A DNA stretch of 64,000 nt, taken from the NCBI RefSeq assembly GCF_009730915.1, contig NC_052472.1, positions 18,134,382 through 18,198,381 of the forward strand. Reading direction: 5' to 3'. The notes beneath the pieces are model-generated. The model ran no database searches, was not told the DNA's origin, and saw only the letters and a program-made list of their open reading frames with translations. How positions within the stretch are numbered: position 1 is the first letter of the stretch; each line of letters opens with the position of its first letter. Below, piece by piece: positions 22,580 through 34,345 of this stretch. A program made the position numbers and the translations under genes. The DNA is from Dioscorea cayenensis subsp. rotundata. Taxonomy: Eukaryota > Streptophyta > Magnoliopsida > Dioscoreales > Dioscoreaceae.

Positions 22580-24736
22580 CCCCAAAAATTTATTTCCTTA
22601 AACTTTTAAATTTTTGTTACATGCTTATTTCTCCTTGATGTACTTTTTTTTTTCTAATGCATATAGTTTATTAAAAAAAAATTCTATACACGAAAAATGA
22701 AGTGAATAGTTGCCCATTTCTCATCACCACTTTGGGTATTTTGCTTTTTTTTTTTTAACTTAATTTTATAACAATATATATATATATAGTTGCTTTCATA
22801 TTTAAGCTACATGAACGGGCATATTTTGATCATTTGTCATAAAATAAATACATTTATAAAATTAATGAGTTAACAAACAGTATTATATATTTTAAAGGTC
22901 AAAAAATATATATTTTTTTAATTTTGGGATAAAAATTAGCAATAACTTCAATTTTGCATGCCACTGTCTAATTCAATTCTAAATTAATCGGGGCAAAGGC
23001 ATTCCAATAAACAAATTTTCACTCAAAAAATTCCAAATAAATAAATTAATTAAAATAGTATTAAAATAATTATTATTTTTCCAAGTAAATTTTATTATGT
23101 ATATATATATATATATATAAATTTTGAATAAATTATGGCCAGATGTTAGCTATTATGATTGCCAATAAATAAAAATAAGTTTTTTTTAATGAAACAATAG
23201 AATAAAGTTCCTCCACACAAACATGCCAAGTAACCAAAGGATTCATAGCATAGCGGTACTTGACCTTATTGCGAAAAATGAGGGTGAGACATTCAAAAGG
23301 TCTCAAACTCAAGAGTTATTAGAAACAATAATGGTAACGAGTCGCCTGTTGTGATTGCAAGTTGGTAGCCTAACCCTTTTATCTCCGATTGAGGGTATGT
23401 GGATTGGACGATTAATTTTCAGTATGTGCACACGCTTCTGATGTATATAGCGCTTAATTGCTTTTTGATCCTAGTAGTTTCTTCAAGCATCCCGATACAC
23501 ATATTTGAATTGGTAGTCACTATTGATTCTTTATTTGCAAAAGCACTGAAAAAAGTTTAAATGCCACTAGTAGTCACTTTGTTGATTATTTATTTGTTTA
23601 TTTATTTTTAATAACACTGTGTTGATCCTCTATATCTAAAAGCAATAGAGAAAGTGGAATGCCATTGTCTTATTTTATAGATATATATTTAATAACACTT
23701 TATTGATACATCTTTTTTAGATAAGTTAATCATTCTTTCTACGCAAAGGCAATAAGAAAAAAAAAAAAGTTAAAATGCGGCCGGTAGCCACTTTGTTGAT
23801 ATATTTTTTTTAATAACACTTTGCTGATTCGCTTTATCCAAAAGCCATAGGGAAAGTTAAATGCCATTGTGTTATTTTAAAGATATATATTTCATCGGAA
23901 TAAAATAACTAAAGAAAATCATAAATATTATTGAATTTGTACCATGTAGACAACCACTGCTTAACTTGGATTGTCACATGCAATGAATGGAAAAATACAG
24001 GGTCAAAACTTCGCTCATGGTACTGTTTATCAAATGTTTCCTAATACAAGTACTATTCACAGTTTAAATGGCTTCCAGGTAGGGGTTCCCTCCCTTACCT
24101 AGTTGCATAGTAAAATGGAATTATTAACTTAGTAGGATTCTTGCAAATCTTTTAGACGTGCATATTACAGACTTTCATTGGCCTATATATATGTATGACA
24201 TCGATTTGACCAACTTAATAAATCACTAGGGGTCAATAGTCCCACTGTAAGTAGTGCAGTTTTGTATCCGCTTGTCCCTTGACAGACCTTTAAGTTAAGA
24301 GCGCTTGTTGCTTATTGTCAAAAAACAAAATAATAATAATAATAATAATGTACCATATGATAATACTAATCGCTCAACAAGCCACTGGTAACCCAATGGT
24401 GTTGTTACCAACTAGTGATGGTCAAAGTTCTGGGTCGAATCTGGGTCCATTGGTATTTCCTCATGTGATGTATGGATGGGTTAATAAATTACCAAGTGTC
24501 TATAAATCACCATAAATAATGCACCACCATACCTGTATGTCTTTTAACAACACTTTAATATATCGCTACACCATTTTCTTTGTTAAAAAAAAAACTATTG
24601 GCTTTTTTATTTGCATCTCATAATTTGAATAATGCACTTCATCTTGACAATGACAGGCCTCTGAAGTTTTTGGTCAATGTTCAAATTTTTTTTTTTGAGG
24701 AAACAATATTCATTTTGTTTATAAAATGTAGGTTTT
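22580..24736. other. AT-rich intergenic DNA between two LINEs
   Basis: No gene recognised. It holds TA microsatellites (22,774-22,788 and 23,100-23,119), an AAT run (24,331-24,349) and a diverged tandem repeat (23,570-23,894). A T-run followed by GAGGAAACAATATTCATT at about 24,687-24,710 could be a decayed LINE 3' end on the minus strand. Confidence 0.6.
23570..23894. repeat. Diverged tandem repeat, period about 212 bp
   Basis: The block GTAGYCACTTTGTTGAT...AATAACACT...AAAAGC(A/C)ATAG(A/G)GAAAGT...ATGCCATTGT...AGATATATATTT occurs at 23,570-23,694 and again at 23,782-23,894. A shorter related piece lies at 23,514-23,569. Confidence 0.65.
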
Positions 24737-24775
24737 AAAAGATATAAATTTAACTTAGCATGAGGCGATGAGGCA

Positions 24776-27479
24776 ATGAGGTTCCTCAGTGGCGCTCGTG
24801 AGGGTTACGGTGGTTATCGGCAAGTTCACGGTGGCGCTCGCAGTGGTTATCGCAACAGCTCTCGCAGAGGAACCAGGGGAGGACTACATAACAACTCCGC
24901 CCTTTCTCGTCATGCTCGTCCGTCAGCCACCTTCTCTCCGCTTCAATCTTCTTCTACTCCAGCTGAAGTCCCTGTTTCGCGTAAATCCCCGGTGAAAGAT
25001 GGTGTAACCTTCGCCGAAGTGGTTCGGAGCTCTCCACCACCTACTCACCCCCTGTCCTTGTCCTCCACAAGGCCGTTCTCTTCTATCAAACGCCGCCGAT
25101 CGCCGGACACCGGAGAGGTTTGCAAACGGTGTCTGCGTCCAGGCCACGATGTGGGTGATTGTAGACATCAACTCACATGTAGAAGATGCTCAGGTGTTGG
25201 TCATTTTGCCGTCCGTTGTCCCCTCCGTACACCCCCCGAGTTTCTCTTTCCTCTGTGAAGGTCACTCCCAACACCAAGATGCATCCTTTCATTAAAGATA
25301 AACCTCTGAAACCTCTCCTTCATGTGCCTGCTCGCCCTTCCTCCTCTTCATTAAGGGTATCTCTTCCAATTTCAGAAGCCATAATACAATCAAAAGACGA
25401 CCTTAAAAGAATAATTATCATTAAAGTTCTCTCTGGTAATGCTAGTGTTAAATCACTGCATGACTTTCTTCCTCAACACTTAAAGACAGATCAATGTGAG
25501 CATATAACCCCTTATGGAGATGATTTCATTCTAACATTATTTTCAGCTAAGGCAGCAGCTTACTTTGTTAAGAAAAGCCCGGTTTCTCTACAAACAAACC
25601 TTGGACAGTGCTCTCTTAAACTGTCACACTGGACTCCTGAATTTGGATCCATGCTATTGCGGCTGGCAACTACAATTGGATAAGGATATCGAACCTTCCT
25701 CTTCATTTTTGGAATTGGAATTCTATTGTGGAGGTTCTTCGGCCAATTGGTGACCTGATTTTTGTTCGAAAGAAGGAGGATGTCTCTCTTGAACATCTAA
25801 GGGTTTTGGTGAGGCTTAAAAAAGCTATCAACTTTCCTTTAAACATGATTGTGGATGTTGGTGTTAGGAGTTTCAAGGTTTATCTTCAAGATGATGGAAT
25901 CCCGGTTCTCCGTTCCAAAGTTATACAAAGTTCCAACTCTTAACCAACTCAGATGAAGAACACAACTGGACTGGATTCTTCCAATGTCTTCATTCATACT
26001 AATGCTTCTAAGCAAGCTACACCAGCCCCTCCTACTCGCAGCACACACCAGATTCCATCGTCTGCAAAAGGAAAGCAGGTTCTTGCATCCACTCCCAGTC
26101 TCATTACTCACGGTGAGACCGATGAGCTTGTCTCCGGTATTAACTTCCCGACGGGAACCAAGGAGGTTGGTCACCCTATTAATCGAAATACACCACCGGA
26201 AACAACAGTTGTCATTGGCAAATCGATGCCGGATGACCAGTACTGGAGCTCTGGTGATAATCAGGTCGAGGCTCCCCGGATTCCTCCAGTCTCTTGCGAG
26301 AGAAACGAGGAAGGGGACAGATTATTGCCCAACAGGGCCGACGAGATGCATGGATGCTCATCAACCTTAGAATTGCCTCGAGATTGTAATTCTAACTCTC
26401 CATTTGGAGCCATGCACACGTCTCATTCTCCTCGGGATAAGGTTGCTGAAGATTCTTTGACCAATGAATTTCAAAACTCTTTGAATCACCCATATTCGTT
26501 GAACAATTCAATAGGCAGCCCTTTAAAAGAAAATTCACCTCGAGATAAGAACTCTGATGATGGACATTACTTTCATCCATCATCTCCTCGTGATGAGGAT
26601 TTTGCTCCCTCTCTCAAAGCTTTCTTGCTTAAGGTGCCTCAAGATAAGGAGATTCCTAATTCATTAGTTACTCAAACAAATGAAGGAAATATTGCTTCCA
26701 ACCTTAGCAAGGATTCTTCTCAAATAAATCCAAATCTCTCATCTACTGAGGGGACATTACCTTCTCACCTGAAATATAATCCACCAACTCTAATTATACC
26801 AGATAGGTATAAATGGATTTTCGTACACGGTAGATGGACGTTAATTCCAATTATTAACACAGATAAATTTTATGCTCACAATCCTTCACCTCTGAAGGAT
26901 TCATTAAATTTACCTTCTGATGATGAGCTTGTTGACTGGGGAGAAGATGATGATTTTTTAGCTGAGGAGATGGTAGAAGATGAGCACTTTCTAGAGGAAG
27001 ATAATATCACCCAAACTGATACTGATCTTCACTCAGACAATCTTCTTTTGAAATAACAGATTGATTTACTTCCCGATCAAGTTAGGATCGACAAGGATCA
27101 CTTGGGGACTTCTGCTCATGGTATCATTCCAGATCAAACTTCTTCCGATAATACAACAAGGCAAATCAGAAGAAGTGATCGAAACAAGAAACCTTCAGGC
27201 CGCTGGACTGAAGAAGCAGGGTGTGTCCCGCACCCTCCTAGATCGACTAAGAAGAAAATTCCTGAAGACCCCAGAGAAGGTATTCCTAATCCCTCTGATT
27301 CTGTCTTATCTACTTGGACTGATACTCAATTTTTTAATTATAGCAATTCTTGTGGCATTAACTTCTTGGGTTCTCCAAATCACAAATTTAAATGCCTAGA
27401 TAAAATTCGTTCTTTGGAAAAGGATAGAGTTACTAATTTCAAAAATTCATCAGACTCCATTCGGAGATCTGATAGCTAG
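24776..27479 (+). pseudogene. LINE-B2 ORF1: gag-like protein with two zinc knuckles
   Basis: Start at 24,776 (MRFLSGAREGYGG). An Arg/Gly/Ser-rich basic N-terminus precedes two CX2CX4HX4C knuckles (CKRCLRPGHDVGDC and CRRCSGVGHFAVRC, about 25,121-25,228). A frame change near 25,258 leads into a region with LPISEAIIQSKDDLKR (about 25,360), then a DUF4283-like part (EVLRPIGDLIFVRKKED, about 25,728). A long hydrophilic stretch (25,953-27,056) includes repeated SPRDK motifs. The last part holds RRSDRNKKPSGRWTEEAG (about 27,168), shared with copy 1, and ends at 27,479, 15 bases before ORF2. It is expected to bind element RNA. It is broken by frameshifts. Confidence 0.78.
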
Positions 27480-27494
27480 ACCATTTCTGTTATT

Positions 27495-30400
27495 ATGAAA
27501 ATCCTTAGTTTGGAGCGTTAGAGGGTCTTGGCGAGGCCCTATAAACGTCATTTAGTTAAAGATGTCATTCTTAGTGCTAATGTAGATATTATCTGTTTAC
27601 AAGAATCCAAACTTCAAAAAATTCATAGTTCTAATTTGGAGATCTATTAGTGGCTTTACGATTTAATTCTTTTCGATTACATACTGCACAGAAAGCACGG
27701 TGAGGGATAATCATTGCTTGGGACCACTCTCTAGTCTCAGGAACTGTTATTCACAAAGGCTCATACTCCATTTCAATTACTTTCAAAAACATTCATAACA
27801 ATAATATTTGGACTTGCACAAATGTTTATGGACCGAATTCTAGAAATCTTAGATTAGTTTTTTGGGATGAACTTCGTCAAGTGCGAATTCTTCATAATAA
27901 CCCCTGGGTGATTTGTGGAGACTTTAACACTATTTTCACTCCCGAAGACAAAAATCTTGGAGATTTTAATATCATAGATGTTATTTTTGCTCAAAGATTC
28001 TTAAGTGATTTTAATCTCATAGATCCTCCTTTACAAGGCCGTAGATTCACTTGGACCAACGGACAATCAGTACCACTTTGGACTCGTTTGGATCGTTTTT
28101 TGATCTATAATGATTGGTCCACTTTATATCACAGATTCAATCAATTTGTACTACCGAGAATTGGCTCCGACCATTCTCCCTTTTGTTTGGACTTTGGGGA
28201 TCACCACTCTCATCCACGTAGATTTCGCTTTGAAAAATTTTGGTTTACCAATTCCCTTTTACCAGATTTAATTCATGATTGGTGGACTGAAATCAACCCA
28301 GAAGGTTGTGGTGCCTTTATCTTTACCAAAAAATTGGCTTTTCTGAAAGATAAACTCCGCAACTGGGCAAAAATTACATTTAGTAATTCCAACCATCAAA
28401 AAAAGATTCTCATGGCAGAACTTCATTCTTTAGATATGATTGGGGAATCTATACCCCTTTCTATTGATGAATCCTCTCGTTTTCATAGTATTTGTCAAGA
28501 ATTTTTTACTCTTTTAAACCAGGAAGAAATGTACTGGAAACAAAGATCTAGAATTACCTGGCTTAAGGAAGGGGATGCTAACACAAAGTTCTTTCATCAA
28601 ATTGCCAATGGTAGAAGGAATAAGAATTTTATCCCTAGAATTTGTCATCAAGGACTTTGGATGGAAGGTGAAAAGGATATTGGAAAAATTTTCAATATTC
28701 ACTTTCAATCTATTCTGGGATCTCCGATTTCTAACAGATTCCTGTTGGATTGGCAACTCTTATTTGGATACAAAGTAAGAGTTGATCTTTCTAATCTTGA
28801 GCTACCATTCACCATGGAGGAAATTAGGCTTGCTATTTTTAGCCTTCACGCAGACAAAGCTCCTGGTCCTGACGGTTTCCCTATGTTTTTCTTCCAAAAA
28901 AGCTGGAGCATTGTTCAAAACACCATTGTTAATCTTTGTGATGATTTCTACAAAGGTACTATTAATTATGAAAGTTTGAACTGGGTTCACATTGCTCTTA
29001 TTGCTAAAAAATCTACACCCTCAGATGTCTCTGATTTTCGCCCCATCAGCCTGATAAATTCCATCTGTAAAATTGTCTCCAAGATTCTTGCTTCTAGATT
29101 AAGCTTGGTGATTGGCGATTTGGTGGATGAATCATAATCTGGCTTTATTAAGGGCAGGTGTATTGCAGAAAATATCATTGCCCCCCAAGAAGTGATATTC
29201 AATCTTCAAAAACGAATAACTCTTGGTTATGCATTTAAAGTGGACTTTGGTAAAGCTTTTGATTCTTTAGACTGGGATTTTTTACTTGAAATCCTCAAAG
29301 CAAGGGGATTTGGATCCAGATGGATCTCGTGGATTCACATTATTCTTAAAACTGCAAAAGCTCAGATCATCATCAATGGAACCATTCAGGGCTATATTGG
29401 TTGCAAAAGAGGTCTCAGACAAGGAGATCCCCTATCCCATTTTCTTTTCGCTTTAGCTGCTGACGTTCTAAGTGCTATGTTTACCAATGCCCTTAGATCT
29501 AGAACCCTAGTGGGTGTGCCACTTGACCATTCAGATAGCATCTTCCATCTTCAATATGCGGATGATCTGATCATATTCTCTGCTGGAGGTCAGGAGGATC
29601 TTAACATAATTAAGTTAATTCTTTATCTTTTTGAAGGTTCTTCTGGTCTTACCATTAATTACTCTAAAAGCTGCTTATACTCCACTAATTACGGCTTCCA
29701 ACCCTACTTCACTTCTGCTATGATACTTAATTGTTCTAGAGATTGCCTTCTGCTAACTTATTTGGGGGTTCCTTTATCTGGTCGACGACCAAAAAGACAT
29801 GACTGGTTTCATCTCATTGAGACTGTTCGTGCTAAACTATCTCCTTGGAAGGTCATTTATCTCTCTCTTGGAGGTCGATTAACTCTTCTCAACTCTGTAC
29901 TTTCAACTGTTCCGGTATATTGGATGTCAGTATTCAAACTTCCTACTTGGGTGATTAAAGAAATTGACAAGATCCATAGGGACTTCCTTTGGAAGGGACC
30001 TGATTTAGGACCCAAAGGCTTCAGGCTGGTGGCTTGGAAAAAGATTTGTAGACCACGGAATATGGGCGGTTGGGGAATACTTAGTCTCCAGGATTTCAAT
30101 TGTGCTTTGCTTGGAAAACGGTGGTGGAAAATTATTTCTAATCCTAATGGCTATTGGGTTAAAATTATTAAAGCTAACCATTTTTCCAGTAACCCTACAT
30201 GTCCTCTTTTTCACTCGCCTCCAAGAAATAAATCCTTTTTTTTGGGTAGGAATCCTCTCTTCCTTGAATACTTTTGGCTCCTGCGTTTCTAAAACTATTA
30301 AAAATTGAGCCAATACCTACTTTTGGTATGATAGGTGGTTCTCGGGCATTTCTCTGAAAGATCATTGGCCTCTTCTTTTTAATGAATGTATTTTCCCTTG

Positions 30401-31184
30401 GATTACGGTTCGTCAGATTACCGAACAAATATACTCCCCTGAAAATCTCTTCTTCAACAGTAATTCTGATGAATTTACTTCTATGTTGGAGATAATCCCT
30501 GATTGCTCAAGTGGACTAGAAGACTTTTACACTTGGCCTCTGAATAAAAGTGGAACCTTCTCGGTAAAATCTTTTTACAAGTTTATTATCGATGGAGGGA
30601 TTCGCTGTCCACTTTATAAGCAGTTCTGGAAAATTAGATGCCCAACAAAAATCACCCTATTCTGCTGGCTTGCTTGGGAAGATAAAATCCTCACCCTTAC
30701 AAATCTCTTCAAAAAAGGTTGCAACTTACAAAATACAACAGATACTTGCGTGCTTTGCCATAGAGCCTCTGAGACAGTAGAACATCTTTTCATAGACTGC
30801 TCATACACTTCACGTATCTGGTCCTTTTTTTCACAAATTTTTGAAATACACTCCATTCCAACTTCCTTTTCGAAGATTTGGACCACTTGGATCACTTCCA
30901 TTTAACCTCAATGCCAACCTCTTTGGGACCTTTGTGTTAGAGCTATTATTTGGAATATTTGGCTAGAGCGTAACAATCGCATTTTTCAATTTTCTGCAGC
31001 ACCTGCTCACTCTTTAATGTTTAAAATTGCTAATATGCTACTTTCCTGGTTTTCAATGACCGATGTTAACCAACAGCAGTCTTTGGCTGTGGCTACTCAG
31101 AAAATCAAGCGCTCAATCAACTTCATCAGCGCAAGGGAATCCAACATTTTTGGCGATTCAGATCCTAATCCTGCTCTGGAGTAG
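27495..31184 (+). pseudogene. LINE-B2 ORF2: endonuclease and reverse transcriptase
   Basis: Start at 27,495, where a frameshifted WxVRG motif is visible. The endonuclease keeps ICLQESK, VYGPN, ICGDFNTIF and GSDHSPF. The frame is open from 27,881 to 30,292 except for one TAA at 29,135-29,137. Reverse transcriptase motifs: ADKAPGPDGFP (about 28,850), FKVDFGKAFDSLDWDF (29,230), GLRQGDPLSHF and YADDLIIF (29,555). A frame change in a T-run near 30,240, a TGA near 30,306 and a TAA near 30,903 follow. zf-RVT reads CVLCHRASETVEHLFIDC (about 30,747). It ends DPNPALE at 31,184 without an RNase H domain. Confidence 0.9.
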
Positions 31185-31419
31185 AGTTCTCCACTGTCAG
31201 CTTTGTTGACCTGTACCCCTTGTTGGTGGCTTTCGTCTTCATAGCTATTTTATCTTATCGTTCTTTGTTTTCCTTGTTATGTATCTTGTAGTACTTGTGC
31301 CTCACCTCTGGTGAGAGTTTCTGTACTTCCCTTTCTATCTGTACTGTACTTCTTTGCAGTGTTTCATTTTCAATAAATTTGTGGTTTATCCACTTTTATA
31401 AAAAAAAGATATAAATTTA

Positions 31420-32420
31420 TTTATTTTAACTATTGAGATATACAAATTCATTTATAGCTTCTTCTATTCCACATCGGTTGAGCAAACAAATGCATATAAT
31501 AACACTATTAAACTCTTTATCAATTGATCTTTTCATTTATCACATATAACCATACTGTTAAACTCTTTATTAAGGAAAAAAAACTATAATAACCAGGGAC
31601 ATAGACATTGGATCATAGATCGAACTATTAGTAAATCCAAGTTAAACCAAAAACAACCACATTTCTTGGCTATCATTTTCTCTCTCGTTTTGTATTTTTA
31701 TTTCAAGTAATTATGCATAACATACAGGGAATAATGTGAGGCATATGTTACTCGTACTCAATTTAAACTGGTTATAATTAAAATTGGTTTAATAACCCAC
31801 TAGAACATATACATATCTACATAAAATTTTATCAATTCACTAAAATTCCTCAATTTAACAAACAAAACATGCATGGGATTTGCCCCCAGCTATCTCTGCA
31901 TATTCAAATAGAGCACAAAATTTTAAGCATAAAAATAAATTTAAGGGAAATGCATGATGATAATTAATAAGTCACATTTCAACTCAAATATGGATCATCA
32001 ACTACCCATAAAAGGTTTAAGTCAAATTTTTTATAATTGCAATACAAAACACATGAAACTAGAATTTCTACTGGTGAATTAAAAGTCATCAATAACTACA
32101 GCAAGACCTAACAGTGATTTAAATATTCCACCTGGTAATAAAAAAAGCATATGAAACTCATGGATCATAGATAACATTGAAAAAAGTCTAAAGTTGTACC
32201 TAATCAATTGTTAGCCCTAGAAACAAGAACTGTACCTTTACAAATATTAAAAATTTAAATGTTAGGAAGTAACAAATAAACCATCATAGGAACCCATTCT
32301 TAAATCAACATTCAAGGGGTTGCCCAAAAGAGGTGCAAGGTATACTTCATTTAATATAATCATATGCCCCATCAAATGCAATTCAGACAGACAGTTGAAG
32401 ATAGAACAGATCAACAGTTC
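31420..32420. other. Non-coding segment, duplicated at 54,410-55,320
   Basis: It aligns by eye with 54,410-55,320. Shared blocks include TTGGATCAT(A/G)GATC near 31,608 and 54,492, and the AGAGGTGCAAGGTATA block near 32,329 and 55,211. No reading frame is supported on either strand. Confidence 0.65.
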
Positions 32421-32434
32421 AAAGGTGTCAAACC
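32421..32434. repeat. Target-site duplication of LINE-A2, left copy
   Basis: AAAGGTGTCAAACC recurs at 38,464-38,477. The paralogous segment has a related sequence once, near 55,306-55,320, without a LINE. Confidence 0.88.
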
Positions 32435-32532
32435 ACAAATCCTCCGCATTTCAACCTTGTCACCTGAGCTTTGAGGCTTCCTTGCTCCCAGTTTCTCCTT
32501 GGCTCCCCACTGCTTCTCTTTTCCCCCTTGCG

Positions 32533-34345
32533 ATGGCAAGTGGGGGAAATGATCCGCCTCCCGTCTCCAAACCTCCTCCACCAAGAACCTGGGCTCAAAT
32601 CGCCTCTACTGTTGCTCGTACCTCTGAGAATTCCCCGCTTTACAATCCGCAACTTCTCTCGAAAATCAAAAGCTCCACATCTCAGTTCGTTAGGCTGGAT
32701 GATGATTCCCTTGCTCACGCTCGGATGCGTTTCCAGCATTCTCTATATGGCAAGTTTTTCGGCAAGCCACCTCCGTTTGAACAGGTGAAGTTGTCTCTCC
32801 TTGCAAAATGGATGGATATCGGTGAGGTCTCCATTTCTGACCTCCCTAATGGCTTCTTATTAATTCGGTGTGCTTCTCATGATATTAAACAAAGAATCCT
32901 TGTGGAAGGCCCTTAGTCTATCAATGGCATAGTCCTTCAACTTTCACCCTGGCAACCTTTCTTTGAACCATCTTCTGCTAAGCTTACCACCGCTGCTATT
33001 TGGGTCCAACTTCATAATCTACCTGTCGATTTCTGGGAGGCTGAAACCCTGGAGTCTATCACGGCTCATATTGGTAATCTTTTGAAGGTGGATGACCTTA
33101 CATCTTCACTCGTTCATTCAAGGTTTGCTCGCATTTGTCTGGAGGTTGATCTTTCCAAGCCGTTGAGCCGTGGCTTTTGGCTTGGCGATGATGTGCACCG
33201 AGTCTTTGTGGTGGTCTTATATGAACGGCTTCTGACCTTCTGCTACTCTTGCGGTCTGGTTGGGCATGGGTTGAAGGCTTGTCCTCAGCCGGTGCCTGCT
33301 GGGAGGGAAAGATCTCCTCCACCCCCTTGTGCGTCACAAGGGTTGGCAGTCAAATCGAACTCTCTCTTAGTGCAACCTGGGTTGACGATAACGCCATCGC
33401 AGCACCGTCCCGATGAGATGAGCAAGTCGTCATTTCCAAGTTCTAACGATCTTTCGCCGGACTTGGAATTCAGGTCATGGTTGTTAGCTCCTCGCCGGCG
33501 TGGTTGTGTCCGCGGTCACGGTGCTTTGACAAGTGGCAAGCATGCGACTGTGGACGGGGCAGCCAAGACGAGGCCTGCTGACAACGTCACTCGCTCTGAC
33601 ATCCCCTCTGCAGCGCAAGGTACAAGTGGCGGCTTCTCAGGGTGTGGCAGGGGCTGCCACATCTCCTCTCGTACACCAAGAGCTGAAAACATTGATGGCG
33701 AGACTCCCCCTCCGCACGATGTTACTCTTGATTCAAATCTGACCGTTGATGAGCCTCGTTTGGTGGTCTCTCGGGACTCTGAGCCACCTAATGGCTCTCT
33801 TTTCAAAAATACTGATGTTCTTCGTCTAGGAAATGCGCACTGTCTCTCGTGTCTCCCAGTCAAATCACGACAAAGGCAAAGGCAAAGCGTCTTTCATCCC
33901 GCGCACTAACTCTCCTCCACCCATTCTCCGTATGGCACCCTTGGAGACTAACTCCCATCCTCATGATGACCATGGTGAACCTCATCTGATGGCGGTGGAT
34001 AGGGTCACTGCTGCCTTAGCGTCAAACGCTCCTGACGAGGATGATCCTGGTCCTTCTTCTGATGCTGATGTAGAGGGTGAGGAGGATGTTAGTGATGAAG
34101 AAATGTCCGAGGAAGAGGATGAAATCGATGACCTGATGACTTTGGATCAGTATCAAGACGTTCAGCGTAGAGAATCTTTGGTTAGGAAGAACCTTGCAGT
34201 CCCTAATGACCCGCATAAGAAGGGCATAGTTGAAGCGGGGAGAGCCACTCCTCCTAAACTTTCCTCTTTTTCTTCTCCTTCCCAGTTTATATGGATTTGG
34301 TGTTCATTCTTGTTTTTGTGTCCTTTCTCTTGCTTATTTTCATGA
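32533..34345 (+). pseudogene. LINE-A2 ORF1: DUF4283-like and zinc-knuckle protein
   Basis: Start at 32,533 (MASGGNDPPPVSKPP). A DUF4283-like domain runs through FGKPPPFEQVKLSLL, and a TAG at 32,914-32,916 replaces what is probably Trp (VEGP*SING). It continues with TTAAIWVQLHNLPVDFWEAE and ICLEVDLSKPLSRGFWLGDD, then one zinc knuckle CYSCGLVGHGLKAC (about 33,241-33,282). A Ser/Pro-rich region and a frame change near 33,835-33,900 lead to an acidic tail (DEEMSEEEDEIDD, about 34,094). The stop TGA at 34,343-34,345 overlaps the ORF2 ATG. Function: nucleic acid binding in the element RNP. Confidence 0.82.

Larger units (their letters stand above)
24753..31403 (+). mobile_element. L1-type LINE, family B, copy 2 (complete, with 16-bp TSD)
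   Basis: The 6.65-kb element is bracketed by the perfect 16-bp repeat AAAAGATATAAATTTA at 24,737-24,752 and 31,404-31,419. ORF1 begins at 24,776, ORF2 at 27,495 and ends at 31,184. The 3' end reads AATAAATTTGTGGTTTATCC and then an A-run, matching family B copy 1 in general form. The very short 5' leader (23 bases) suggests slight 5' truncation. Few lesions per kb make this the better preserved family B copy. Confidence 0.93.

Noticed and set aside
24687..24736. A separate minus-strand LINE tail left of LINE-B2
   Set aside because: Only a T-run and a weakly similar sequence; no TSD or family-specific end found.
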